Shown: positions 47,395-62,479, numbered from the stretch's first letter. The stretch: 64,000 nucleotides of DNA from Maea johnstoni (GCA_963942565.1 OZ012696.1:22049512-22113511), one strand, 5' to 3'. Program-made: numbers and translations. The notes: generated from the sequence alone by a model not told the origin.

Positions 47395-48215
47395 ATTACA
47401 ATAGATATGTGACTATAAAAAACTACGTTTGTGATTAAGTGTAGGCTATACGGGAGTAGTTTGAGTAAACTATGTTCCTCTTGAGCTCTACGGATTGAAT
47501 ACTGATCCTGGACAGTGGGCACGGCAACATTCATGGAACATTCAAGGAATGTTTCGCCCGAACATTCAAAAATGATACCCTCATAGTTTAGAATGAGAAT
47601 CGTATGAATGTTCAGATGAGAATGATCATAGAATGTTCAGAGCCAAATGCTAAATGAATCATTTGGATTCTGAATGTTGTCTGAACATTGGAAGTTGTCT
47701 GAGCAGTGGAGGTTCTCGGTAACAGTTCAGTTTTATGATATAGGAAACATCTCCAGGAATGCTCAGACCTGAAGGTTGCAGGAATGTTCATTATTGGTGC
47801 ATGACATTCTGATCAAAATAGAACATTAATATGACATCAAATAAGAACATTCCGTGAATGTTAGAACCTAAACGTTGCTAAAAGGTTCATAATTGGTCCA
47901 GAATATTCCGACCAAAGTTGAACGTTCATGTAACATTTAGGTAATATTTGTGCCCACGATTTATTACAAAATATCAATGACTACAAAAAACACGTTTGTG
48001 ATTAAGTGTAGCCTATACGGGAATAGTTTGAGTAACTTAGGTTCCTCTCGAGTTCTACGGATTGAATAATGATCCTGGCCATAACGAATTATTACAAACT
48101 ATTAATGACTACAAAACTACGTTTGTGATTAAGTGTAGTCTATCTGGGAATAGATTTACTTAGGTTCTTCGTGAGTTCTACGGATTACATAATGATCCTA
48201 GCCAGGACGAATTCG
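47395..48215 (+). repeat. Tandem R3-derived units (about 125 bp, three copies)
   Basis: Units at about 47395-47512, 47962-48086 and 48087-48215 share GACTACAAAAAACACGTTTG, GTGATTAAGTGTAGNCTATA, CGGGAATAGTTTGAGTAA and GAGTTCTACGGATTGAATAA. The first and second are separated by an inserted TIR element. Confidence 0.8.
47515..47957. mobile_element. 443-bp TIR element with GAACATTC repeats
   Basis: The ends GTGGGCAC and GTGCCCAC are inverted, and the inside is filled with GAACATTC/GAATGTTC motifs in both orientations, giving a foldback structure. It separates two R3 units. No clear target duplication; superfamily unknown. Confidence 0.65.
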
Positions 48216-48447
48216 ACGAGTGTGGGTACTGTAAAACCCTTTGTTACCACTCACATTTTTATTCACGCAACTGCCGTCTGAATCTGCGGCCATTTAATTA
48301 CACGTGTCAGCTGTATCACCGCTAAGTGTGGCATTGTGATGTTATTTTGAATGTATATCTGCGCCAGTTATGTACGCGTCATCATTACTAGCGCGAAATT
48401 CGTGAAATTAAATGGATCGCGATAATATTGGGTTTTTATAACAGTAT
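48216..48447. other. Downstream flank of the GPCR gene
   Basis: No repeat recognised. It should contain the 3' UTR of the minus-strand GPCR, but I see no clear AATAAA on the minus strand in the first 200 bases. Confidence 0.35.
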
Positions 48448-49470
48448 TTAAGATGTCCGAGCTGTCGCTTGTGTGTCCACCATCGTGTTGTCTGTCACGT
48501 GATCAGTAGGGGAAATCTCGCGAGACTTGCCGCACAACCTTGTTTTGCACAGTTGGAATAATCTCTTGGCTTCCTTTCTCATGGAATACTCGTAATAGAA
48601 ATACAGTAGCGGATTCATGAAGCAGTGTGCGCTCAGAGAGAGTGACCCAGCTACGTACACTGCTGACGATAGATGGCGCACCTCGCCGACAACCACGATG
48701 ACCACATACGGAGTCCACGATAGGTAGAATATCAAAAGAACAAAGAACATCTGCGTGGCCAATCTCACCTCTTTGCGACTCGTAGTTTCCGACCCAATTG
48801 CTTGAACGCGAAGTCGACTTTTTCGTACCTTTCTATAGATTTTCACATAGCAGACGACTGTCATCACGGACGGTAGATAAACAACAAAGAGAGACATAGA
48901 TGCTTGAAAAATATAGCCCGATAGGTGACGAGATACGAATTTGCATCCAGCGTCTTCAAAGACGAATTCAAAATTTCCTAGAACATCCGTGAAAGCTGTT
49001 GGCAGGACTAACGCTATACAAAGAAGCCACGAGACTAGGGCCATGGTCACACTACGAGAAATTGTGAAGTATCTTTTATAGGAAACTGTCTTGAAGATGC
49101 TAGCGAAACGGTTGAGGGCGATCAAGGTCATATGAAGAACGGTAGCCTCCATGCCAACTGATGTGATGTAACAGATGACCGTTGTCGAAGGGTGGTCTCT
49201 TTCCAGGATGATGACAAAGCATGTCGACAGTCCGCCGATGAACACTAAAATATCCGCCACCGCCATACTGACGAGAAATATATTATGGGCTTTGTGCAAC
49301 TCTTTAGCAGTTAAGCAGACGATGCACACCAGAAGATTTGCCGCCATGCCAGCCAGCACTACCAAACAGAGGAAAGCAAGCAGCAAACGAGTCATGCCTC
49401 TGTCAATTGTATCACTTCCATCGTGGGTCGTATTTGTAGTATTCCCAAAATTAGCATACCTGTCGTCCAT
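48448..49470 (-). CDS. Class A (rhodopsin-like) GPCR, NRF subtype, single exon
   Basis: A G-protein-coupled receptor of the plasma membrane; ligand unknown. The frame opens upstream at 49494 (348 codons), but I prefer the ATG at 49470 (340 codons): its context AAACAATGG has A at -3 and G at +4, while the upstream ATG is poor. Numbering from the longer form: two N-glycosylation sites NTT (18, 21) in the N-tail; TM1 with N53 (GMAANLL); TM2 with D81 (AVADIL); C108 and C184 for the extracellular disulphide; NRF (128-130) in place of DRY at the end of TM3; W156 in TM4; P208 in TM5; WTP (260-262) in TM6, preceded by Ser where Cys is usual; NPLLY (294-298) in TM7; C316 and C321 as possible palmitoylation sites. 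All seven helices are present and the length is normal. NR(Y/F) is known from melatonin, GPR84 and Moody/Tre1-like receptors, so it probably belongs near that group. It lacks introns and is the only convincing host gene here. Confidence 0.93.
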   Translation of the reverse strand: MDDRYANFGNTTNTTHDGSDTIDRGMTRLLLAFLCLVVLAGMAANLLVCIVCLTAKELHKAHNIFLVSMAVADILVFIGGLSTCFVIILERDHPSTTVICYITSVGMEATVLHMTLIALNRFASIFKTVSYKRYFTISRSVTMALVSWLLCIALVLPTAFTDVLGNFEFVFEDAGCKFVSRHLSGYIFQASMSLFVVYLPSVMTVVCYVKIYRKVRKSRLRVQAIGSETTSRKEVRLATQMFFVLLIFYLSWTPYVVIVVVGEVRHLSSAVYVAGSLSLSAHCFMNPLLYFYYEYSMRKEAKRLFQLCKTRLCGKSREISPTDHVTDNTMVDTQATARTS

Positions 49471-49494
49471 TGTTTTAACACGTTTCAGGTACAT

Positions 49495-50350
49495 GTACCT
49501 AACTAAAATGTTAAAATCTAGATACTTCCTTAAAATCGTAATTTTCTCTTGCTATGAGCCACATAAGTGTATACTAGGCAGTTGTCCACGACAACTGCTG
49601 TTAGTCATCATGTGACTTTTTATATACGAGGTTATACATTGTTTACTTGAACATTAGCAGAGTATATGTTCAGGTAGAATTAATGGTGTTTTGGCTGTAT
49701 TTTTGTAGACTAAGTGCTTAATGGCATTGCGCTGTGCAAAGACAGAAATGAACCGTTCTTCGATCTGTACCAGCAACTTGCGCAACACAAGCATAGGGTC
49801 AAAAACATCTGTCAGTGCAACTTGTAGTATTTGTTCTTCCCCAACTATCTTTCATTACATGTAGCTCCGATTTCCTAGATGTTCAGATGGTTTACGTCAC
49901 AACATATTGAGCGTATCATTGTTGAACCAGTGTATAAGCGGGCATATCTGTATCTGAATGAATAATATGTTGCCACAGTCCGGATTGATATTTATTTACA
50001 AATTACAAGATTTCAAAGGAGTTGAGTAATTGAAAACAAAGTGAGTAAGCAATATATTTGGTAGATGTAGCACGAGTGAATATAACTGTAGTTTATTTTT
50101 TTCCAAGGGTGGATAGCCCGTTTGTGTTAGGAAATCAAGACCTTTTTAAAGTTGGCAATGATAAATGGTTGCCATGACGAAAGGCGAGGGTATTGTGCAA
50201 GAATAATAAACGACGATACACAATGAAATATTCACTGACTGGCATTACTAACTAATTCTATTGAATGCAATGTTAACATAAAACTATGCCAATATACTAA
50301 GATGAGAAAGCTTTCATCGTTCTGCTAACAAATGACATTCATTACAGTCA
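49495..50350. other. Upstream flank of the GPCR gene; no other gene
   Basis: Presumably holds the promoter and any 5' UTR of the minus-strand receptor. The minus strand has TTATATACG-like sequence near 49618-49628 but no convincing core promoter. No repeats recognised. Confidence 0.35.
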
Positions 50351-54218
<3,868 letters not shown>

Positions 54219-54236
54219 GGGGGGGGGGGGGGGGAG
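54219..54236 (+). repeat. Poly-G run
   Basis: About 16 consecutive G, a likely polymerase-slippage and assembly-error site, 25 bp before a perfect hairpin. Confidence 0.9.
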
Positions 54237-54260
54237 GTTGACTCTAACGTGTTCGTGTTC

Positions 54261-54302
54261 GGCGTTCATTTACACTACAGGTCTGTAGTGTAAATGAACG
54301 CC
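54261..54302. repeat. Perfect 20-bp inverted repeat with 2-base spacer
   Basis: GGCGTTCATTTACACTACAG (54261-54280) is followed after GT by its exact reverse complement (54283-54302). Such a tight cruciform is not part of any repeat family seen here. Confidence 0.95.
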
Positions 54303-54769
54303 GCTACGCGTCGCCACCGTCGCGTATTATAATTAGCTTCCAATTACTTGTGACGTCATCAAAACTGTAAAATCGCTTATTTCACTGATTAAAAAAAAGG
54401 TTATTTAATTTCCTAAAAAGTGTATTCTTAGTACAATTGGTCCATTGAATGTATCCATGCTGTTTGACCAAAACAGAGTGGACGCTATCATACATAACTG
54501 GAAGAACCAAGTTTTCTCTAATGAAAGAATCCATGGCGTTCCACTAAGGCAATCGACGTGTTTGAAGCCGCCTATCGGCGGGTTCCGGAACCTCGCGTCA
54601 AGTTATGTCGCGAGGAACTAAGCTGACCTATTTTCTAACCTACCAGTCCTTACCAGCAGGTAAGAACGAAAATACATAATCAATACATGAAATTTTCCTT
54701 TCAAGTTCTGTTCTGATTTGAATATGCCATTTGGCATCACACAGTTCTGGGAACATAAGAACTTTGTTC

Positions 54770-54770
<1 letters not shown>
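54303..54770. other. No gene seen
   Basis: Slightly CpG-richer than average (GAACGCCGCTACGCGTCGCC, CGGCGGGTTCCGGAACCTCG), but no coding frame. Confidence 0.4.
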
Positions 54771-54772
<2 letters not shown>

Positions 54773-54828
<56 letters not shown>

Positions 54829-54893
54829 CGAAAGAGAGAGACAGAGAGAGAGAGAGACAGAGAGAGAGAGACGGGAGAGAGAGAGAGAGAGAT
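54773..54893 (+). repeat. (GA)n microsatellite
   Basis: About 120 bp of GA with GGCGAAA, ACAG and ACGG interruptions. Confidence 0.97.
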
Positions 54894-55849
54894 CTGGATG
54901 AAAATGTTCTTGATCATCAAATCTAAAATAATTCATTTCAACCAAAATCCATGTGGAATTGACTAGCATAAATGTACTATATCATATGGTTCCATTCGGT
55001 AGGGAAAAGAAGTATGATTGGATAAGATATTTTACCTACACAAACTTGAAAGCTAATGAGTATTCCACGCCTATAAAGTCTGATAGTTCACAATTTATCA
55101 CAGGAAGAGTAATCACTTGCAGTGTCTACTAATTGCCTACAGTGCTAACTCTATTTGAGTACACAAGAGGTTGATACTACTTACATTAGCTAATTGCTAA
55201 TCAACTAGAATTGAATAGCCTATTAAGCGTATGAAGGGAGACGAAGCTCACCTTTCATATAGGCGTGCCGTTAAAAATGAGTTGATAGTCAACAGGAATC
55301 ATATCGGATGCTTAGCTAGGCATCACAACAATTATTGCTGTCAGATAGTTACGAATTCATGACCAATGCAACAGGAACTGCACTACCGTTTATATATATT
55401 TTTAGAGATCCATTATCTATGTTGGTTTAGGTTACTTTAATAATACGCCATAAGGTGTACATATATAGAAGTAAATGATGGAACTATTCTGGATTATACA
55501 CAACTTTCATTCAGTATACACGTTTATTTGTAAAAATAATTTTATCGCAATAATCTAAATTGAAAAATATATCAATCAAACTCTGTTATTCAAATTTAAA
55601 AAAAGCTTTACTCAAACTTTCATACAATTTCTCGAACATTTGCGTATTCTATACCCATTTTGAGGCAATTTACTCATAGATACATGAGCGGTCATCTTTA
55701 CTTCCTACTGGTTTAGCACCTTTATGGGGAATCGATCACCTTGTTGACCTACTATATATTTTTTTCCTCACTCACCATGGTCTTAGAGTGGGCGATCTGG
55801 TTAGAAAATGGACTCGATCAATTTATCTAGGATACATTCATTTCAACCC
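54894..55849. other. No gene seen
   Basis: AT-rich, no repeat or coding signal recognised. Confidence 0.4.
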
Positions 55850-55866
55850 AGAGAGAGAGAGAGAGA

Positions 55867-55922
<56 letters not shown>

Positions 55923-55952
55923 AGAGAGGGGCGAGATAGAGAGAGAGAGAGT
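55850..55952 (+). repeat. (GA)n microsatellite
   Basis: About 100 bp of GA with GGCG and GGAG interruptions. Confidence 0.97.
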
Positions 55953-56311
55953 ATTGTTCGAATTTCCATCGAGTTTGCAGACCTTTTTCCACCACGTACG
56001 CGTGCGGTTCAATTTGTTCAAAAGTAAAATGAGTAAGGGACCCATATGCTTCATGGATTTCAGACTACATACCGCGTGTACACATTCAATAATGAGAATA
56101 TTGAATAATTCTATATTTCAGAAATTCTCCGGGTATTCTCGTTTTTCTCCTATGTATCATGATTTTATTGTCAAGTTTCCACCACTGTCTGTCACCACTT
56201 CTATCTTAAAAAATAATTGTTATTACGATAACTGATTCTCATAGGCTCCTATATAAGGTAAGTAAGATAAACGCGGATGTTGACCGCTAGATAACTGTAG
56301 GCTTGCTGAGT
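55953..56311. other. No gene seen
   Basis: Short frames only. Confidence 0.4.
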
Positions 56312-56321
56312 ACGAAAGCCA

Positions 56322-56804
56322 CGGGGGGGGGGGGGGGAGGGGGGGGGCACTCGGGTATTTAGGGGGGCGCATACGTTCGTTATCAAAATTTAAAAATACC
56401 CCTAAAGCACTGATTTCTGGCCAAAAAGCACCCTTATTTTAACAAAACGCTGATTTTTTCCACTAAATAAACACCCCTACTTTTATCAAAACACTGACAT
56501 TGGATGAACGGGAACACGTATTTTAACTTAAGATTTTATAATCCTCTGCTTGTTTAGCGGCAGCAAGTGGCGGCAGCAAACTTGGAAGCCCAGTCACTTC
56601 GGGAGTCACTCGGCGTCAGAGCCGCGTATATTTCGTGGATTGTAAGGGGATTTCGACCCCCATACTTCGTACCTGGGTACAAAAAAGTATCCTTCTTTTA
56701 CAAAATTGCGGACATGCGGAGGTCTTAAAAAAAGACCCCTTCTTCCGCGAAATACGTAACGTAGGTGCGGCCCCCTCTGTACCTGATCCTCCCCGCCCCC
56801 CGGG
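56322..56804. mobile_element. 483-bp G-rich TIR element with 10-bp target duplication
   Basis: ACGAAAGCCA occurs as a perfect direct repeat on each side (56312-56321 and 56805-56814). The element starts with a G-run (CGGGGGGGG) and ends with a C-run (CCCCCCGGG), so its termini are inverted. The interior has repeated AGCACTGATTT/AACACTGACAT-like and CACCC-rich sequence. A 9-10 bp duplication with TIRs points to a Mutator-like (MULE) non-autonomous element, though the ends are too simple to prove it. The G-run could form a quadruplex. Confidence 0.75.
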
Positions 56805-56814
56805 ACGAAAGCCA

Positions 56815-58370
56815 GTATGAAAAATAAGATATCGATCCTTAGTAGCGCTTTCACTCTTTTCATATACAAATTGGATGCTCCCTTTGATTTCTTCATTTTA
56901 TAATATATTTCATTATTTGTATGAAGATTATGATAGGGTGGAAAGCCACGGCAGTACAATCAAGTTACATGGGAATAGTGAAGAATACGTGATAAAAACC
57001 CATGAAAGTCATACAGAGGATAATTGTAAATGATAATCGCTGAACATCAATATTGCATAAAATGTGCTTTGCGTTTTAACCTTCTTTGCGAGGTATCTGC
57101 CACAAATAGTGAAAATCAGGCTGCTTTCTGCTGCTGCTGTGTAATACTTATAATAAGAGATGTGGCATTAAGATTTTCGTCACCTTTTCTGCCATAGCAA
57201 GAGCTAGCTGTCAGTGGAATCTCCTTAGACCACTCAACCACCAGGGCAGACCTGGAGGTGGGGTCTTCTTTATCTGTATGGTTAAATATTGCTTATCAAT
57301 TTGGAAACGAAAACGACGGGTAGAAAAAGCGTATAGAGACAAAACTCGTAGTTCTGAAATCAAGCGAATTGTGTTTTTTTTGCATCAAAAGACGTCACAA
57401 GTCTATATTAATAACGTTAAGAGCACTATCAAGCATCACAACAAGTTGACGGCAGGGAATTTACTGATAATCATGTCTGATACATTACATGCACTAAAAG
57501 GCCGTTTAGTACAGGATGTGTCTGTCATACATGATTAAACATACTGTTGTCTGTCAAAAGCATGTTGATTATAAACACGTGATTTCAGCTTTCATGAAAG
57601 TCCAAAGCCCCTGACCTAATAAACGCTGTATTCACAGTTGACCTTTTTAAATGACCTTTATCTAACTTTGACCCAATTAATTACTTTGACCTACCGTTGC
57701 ATTGCGTCCTTAGCAACGCGGACTCATAAAGAAACCCTATACCGCTAGGGCACCCCATTTCGGCAAGTAGTGACGTCATAGCACCCAAGCGTAGGTCCTA
57801 AACAATTCTCTCCTGACTGCCCAGGGAGTAATCATTATTTCATTTCGAATATCTACCCAGAATTCAAACAAATCAATTCGTACGCAAATCACTTATACTT
57901 AAAGCAAAGTTCAGTGTAAATAGCGAATTTATAGTATATCTGGAGCACCTTTTTATGTCATGATGAAATAATTAGTATCTCTATCATGTGCAATCATAGA
58001 TAATTTCCCTATTTCTTTTTTTATAAATTTCAAACATTGAATTTTGTTCATCGTCATTTTCTCTGCCGAAATTGTGCTACTTCGTGAGTAGCCAGTTGTC
58101 ATCACTTGGTGAAAATGGAGTTTCGTAGAAAACCATCGATTAAAACAACGTCACTGGCAACTTTTTTATTTACTTTGTGCGCTGGGATGGAACCTATGCG
58201 TGACATATGTACATATGCATGTATATTCCAATATATGTATAAAAAGCCGAGTCTCAGAGGACTGACATATTGGTTTGCTTTTCATACTTTTCAATTAATT
58301 CCGGCGGTTAAGCAAACTAGCGTATAAAAGTGCATCCTGAATGTATTTTACACTTAAACTAAAGGAGGAA
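56815..58370. other. No gene supported
   Basis: A Lys/Arg-rich 86-codon plus-strand frame at 57278-57538 and a 73-codon frame at 58106-58327 show no family features. A Kozak-like AAAATGG precedes the second, but without conservation evidence I do not call it. Confidence 0.4.
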
Positions 58371-58372
58371 CC

Positions 58373-58570
58373 TGCTCTGATGGCTGAGCGGTCTAATGCA
58401 CCGCCACTGACTACTAGCTGTCACTGAATGCCCGGGTTCGAATTCCGGTCAAGGCATGTTAAGAAGTTGCCAGTGATCTTGTATTAGGCATTGGCTTTCG
58501 CCGGGTACTCCAGTTTCCTCCACTACTTACAACGGCTAGTCACGCACTAGACACAGCTTGCATGGCTTCC
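58373..58570 (+). mobile_element. SINE2, copy with tRNA-like head
   Basis: CTGATGGCTGAGCGGTCTAA is an A-box region like that of tRNA-Ser/Leu, and GGGTTCGAATTCCGG is a clean B box 50 bp later. The body (GTTGCCAGTGATCTTGTATT, CGCCGGGTACTCCAGTTTCC, ACTTACAACGGCTAGTCACG) matches 18393 and 44507. A functional tRNA is unlikely because the 5' acceptor half does not pair well with the sequence after the B box. Confidence 0.8.
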
Positions 58571-59116
58571 AGTTCCAAAATTCTTGAACCAGAGTTCCGA
58601 ATGCCTCTACTCGGAATAGTTGTGTGACGTTGAGAAGGGTTATATACGTCGTCTCTTAAACTACACCTTTTTGAAATAATATCGTGATAAAGTGGAATAT
58701 TTCTTAGCCTTTTGCTATTGTTTCGCGATGTGACCTATGCGTACGGTTTGCCGTTAAAAAAGACTAAAATCCGAACAAAAATACTCGAGTATATTTCAAG
58801 TGCGTTATTCGCCCGGGGTTATTCGTAAACAAACACGTGCTATAAACAATTTTTGCACGAATTTGAGCACATGTTTACAGGAAATCCTATCTTAGTAATT
58901 AGGAAGTCACCGCAGAGTCGCTAATCTGGGAACGAGACACTCCCCGTATGGGTTGGCAGGCCGGAAGTTCCTTTACCGGTGTCGAGCCCAATGACTGACT
59001 ATACCTGATGTGTACTGGAAGTTAAACTTCAACACCGGATAGTGGAGGATGCGCGCCAATTAAAACGGTAATCTCTTATTTTCACATTAAATCTAAAAGT
59101 ATCAGAACTGCTACTG
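58571..59116. other. No gene seen
   Basis: CpG-containing unique sequence. A GTGTCGAGCCCAATGACTGA segment is unassigned. Confidence 0.4.
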
Positions 59117-59960
59117 GTGTTCTATATTCTTTTATTCTTACCGCTGTCATGGTTGATGTTGTTGTTGATGTTTTTCGGTGCTGTACTTACTGTTGTTGTT
59201 GTAGTTTTTTTGGTCTTTCTTCATTTTCAGGTGTTGTTGATGTTGTTGTTGTTGTTGGTGCTAATTTTTGTTTTTTGGTTGTTCTACTTCCTCAGGTGCT
59301 CTTGTTGTTGTTGTTTTTGTTGTTATTTGGTCTTTCTACTTCTTCGGGTGCTCTTGTTGTTGTTGTTGGTGGTGGTGGTGGTGGTGTTGTTTTTGCTGTT
59401 GTTATTCGGTCATTCTCCTACTTCTGTTGGTGCTGTTGCTGTTGCTAATGTATTATATTGGTACTGGTGCTGTTGTTGGTGTTGCTTTTCCCATTGTTAC
59501 TGTTGTTGTGATGTATTTTCCCATTGTTACTGTTGTTGTGATGTATTTTCCCATTGTTAAAGTTGTTGTGATGTATTTTCCTACTGGTGCTGGTGCTGTT
59601 TTTGCTTATTATTAGTTTCTACTGTTGCTGTTGCTGCCTTTTTTGTTTTATCTACTATTTGTGTTATCATGATTCTCCTACTACTGCCCTTTTGTGTATT
59701 TTGCCACTGTTGTGGTGCTGTTTTTTTCCTGTTTTGTTTTTGTACTATTGGTGATGTTGTTGTTGCTGTTGTTTTTCTTTTTGTGGTGTTTCTCTTGTTG
59801 TTTTTGTTGTTGTTTTGTACCGTTAATGGTGCCGTCGTTGCTTTTGTTTTCTGTGTGGTGTTTTTGTTGTTTTGTACTGTTGATGATGCTGTTGTTCTTT
59901 TTGTTGGTTTGTTGTTGTTTTCTCCATATGGTGTTGCTGTTATTCTTTTTCTTGATTTAT
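59117..59960 (+). repeat. Low-complexity (GTT/GCT)n tract, 0.85 kb
   Basis: The plus strand is almost A-free: GTTGTTGTT, GCTGTTGTT, GGTGGTGGT and TTTTTGTTG mixed with TTCTACTTC. It contains a 31-bp three-copy tandem at about 59490-59580 (CCATTGTTACTGTTGTTGTG..). Several frames stay open (Val/Leu/Phe/Cys-rich) because stop codons need A. Not a gene. Confidence 0.88.
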
Positions 59961-60408
59961 CTCATCCCGGTATCTGTTTTGCATTATAAGACACGTCGCG
60001 AGTAACCCGGTAGTCTACGCACATACTCTGACGACTGCAAATGTGTCAACAGTGCATTAGATAGTCTCTGAGTAAGAAAATAGGTGGCGCTTCTCCATTT
60101 ACCCCAAAAAGTCTCGATGTTAGTGTAAGGCGAAAGCAAAACGAATCATGAGCAAAACTCAGAACATAGGGTCTCGACGAGGTAGGGCCTGATCATGTTC
60201 CAGAAAAATAGGAATACTATCATGTTGCCGTGAAATTGAGTATCTTCGATCCAGGCACTAGGGTTTCAGAGAAAATCTGCGAGGCCCATAACCTCTTAAT
60301 GTTGCCTTAGCTTTGGGTATGATGAAATTGGATTGAATATTCTCACTTTTAGCATTATAATTTGGTCAGATGTTGTCTTAATCCTGACTCTGGTGGTGGA
60401 GTGAGGGC
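59961..60408. other. No gene seen
   Basis: Non-coding stretch before the next M1 copy. Confidence 0.4.
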
Positions 60409-60410
60409 TA

Positions 60411-60612
60411 CAGTACAGACAGTTAAGTCCTGCATCAGTCGACCGGACGTCTGCCAGTGCCTGTTCGTACAAAAACCCATGGATAACATTTTTCAGTTGT
60501 GCGGTTATCTATGGATCCATGCCCAGGAAACTGGGTGGCAATCAGGCATGCAGTCGTATATTATGCCCAGGCTGCCCATGAAAGAAGTGCGGTAATTTAA
60601 TAGTCTGCACTG
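60411..60612 (+). mobile_element. M1 MITE, internally deleted
   Basis: 202 bp, CAGTACAGACAGTTAAGTCC to TAGTCTGCACTG, TA 60409-60410 and 60613-60614. The central hairpin (CCACGTAGCTT..AAGCTACG) is deleted between ATAACATTTT and CAGTTGTGCG. Confidence 0.9.
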
Positions 60613-60614
60613 TA

Positions 60615-61125
60615 CATGTGAATTAAATACATACCCACACCCACCCAATCCCCTTAAGAAGTTCAACATTGCTTTTTAAAAAATATCTTTTCACTTTACA
60701 ACGCATTGAAACACACAAATAAGATGATATTCAATTAAAATATCTGGCACCCCCACCTTGTCAATACAAAACACCCCACCCCTCCCCACATCACAACCCC
60801 ACCCCTAACCTTTTCCTTATGAAAGAACTTGATCTGCTAAATGCTTGAATGTTTCAAATCAATCTAAATTGAATTTCTATGAAACTGTGAAAAGGTTTGG
60901 AAAAGTTATTACAATAGCAGCAAGAGTTTACTACGTTATCAGTTGGCCAAGTTTATTACATTTTCATCAAATTCTATTACGTTATTGGTGGAGTATTACA
61001 TTATCGGTAGTGTATTACATTATTACATGTAGTTGTAACAAATGTCGTACCGAAGTACTCTTATGCTTGAAGTCAGGAGGGTATTTACCAATTACTTTAT
61101 GAGAGCCATTTGTTTATTGATCGAC
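60615..61125. other. No gene seen
   Basis: Contains imperfect GTATTACATTATNGGTNGWG repeats near 60990-61020. No coding signal. Confidence 0.4.
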
Positions 61126-61127
61126 TA

Positions 61128-61383
61128 CAGTAGAGACATTTAGTTCCTGCACCAATCGACCGGACGTCTGCCAGTGCCTGGTTGGTAACACACCCATGGG
61201 TAACATGTCAAAAAAATAAGCCAAGCACATTAATGACCCACATAGCTTGTGAATCAAAGCTACGTTCAGTTGTGAGATCATCCTTGCATCCATGCCCACG
61301 AAAATGGGTGGCAATCGGGCATGCGGTCATGTACTATACCCTGCTGCCCACGCATTTAGTGCAGGAATTAAGAGTTGGCAGTG
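61128..61383 (+). mobile_element. M1 MITE
   Basis: 256 bp, CAGTAGAGACATTTAGTTCC to AAGAGTTGGCAGTG, TA 61126-61127 and 61384-61385. Confidence 0.9.
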
Positions 61384-61385
61384 TA

Positions 61386-62479
61386 TACCCCGAGCTGCAT
61401 AGTATTTCCCTCTCCAATGACAAAAGGTTTTGCTATTCTAATAAAATCTCATGGCAAAAATGGGTTTGTGTGCCATGAGATTCACAATTAATTTCGCTGT
61501 GATTAGGTAAACATATCATAGCTTAGAGTTTATGTTGTGATTTTGCATGTTTATGTCCATTCTTCTTAGAATTTAGACATTATACAACTATGACATCCTT
61601 GTGGGCTGGCTAACATGCTCACTCGGGGTAGACCATCATGTTAGCAAATTTACCGCGCTCAAGACATGCTGGGATGTCATATTTGTTTTATTATACCGAA
61701 CAATCCCTACCCCCAGCCCCCTGATCACCCCGAGGAGCTTTACCGTGCTGATGCTGGGATGCCATGCTGGGATCGCCCACTTCTTCATACTTTAGAGTCT
61801 TGTCATCTTAAGATGGTCGAGTTAATCTTCCATGACTACTGCACCTCGCTAATTTCATCAGATAATTAACCATTGTGTGATGACACAATAGGGCTCAAAT
61901 TCTCATTATACGTGTCATTCAGTAAAACACCTTGCATACAAAGAAATATGTACGCTTAAGTACACTATGCATATGTGATGCACACGTGACTCATAACATT
62001 AAGATTAGCTGTTGAAACCATGACGAACAGTCAACGAGGAACTTGTTTCTACTTTAAATGATATGAATTCGAACTATTTAGAAAGAGTAGGTCACCTCTA
62101 AAGCCCCATTCACACTAGCCGAATGAGGTACTGGTAGTAGGGACCCACCTTAATAACCTACCCCTTAAAAAATAGATAGAGGAAAATTATGTGATAACAA
62201 ATCATATAATAACGAGTTTGGGAGAAAGCATGTCAATTTGATGACGTATGCTGGTGCATTCAAACAAGGTGCCTTTAAAGTCTCATTCTTTTAAGTAGCG
62301 TATGTTTGTCATCAAGTTACATCATCTGGTGGCAGCTAGCCGACTTATATCCCCAACATATGTACAATTGTGAAAGTCTGGTTAAACTACTTTGTAGAGC
62401 CAGTTTACTGAAAACTGATCATGTGAGACTAAAAGGGTTGGCTAATTCAGTAAATTTAATATTATCCGGAATGGCTTAA
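61386..62479. other. No gene seen
   Basis: No repeat or coding signal. Two overlapping frames of about 65 codons near 61601-61869 have no recognised features. Confidence 0.4.

Noticed and set aside
49175-49615. 146-codon plus-strand frame at the GPCR
   Set aside because: Antisense shadow of the receptor, which has all seven helices and the family motifs.
54618-54969. Ser-Leu and Glu-Arg repeat frames at (GA)n tracts (also 25.4 and 55.8 kb)
   Set aside because: Artefacts of GA dinucleotide repeats.
56606-56959. 117-codon minus-strand frame
   Set aside because: Mostly inside the G-rich TIR element and crosses its boundary; no domain.
58373-58470. Functional tRNA-Ser or tRNA-Leu gene
   Set aside because: Good A and B boxes, but no pairing acceptor stem, and the following body matches two other SINE2 copies.
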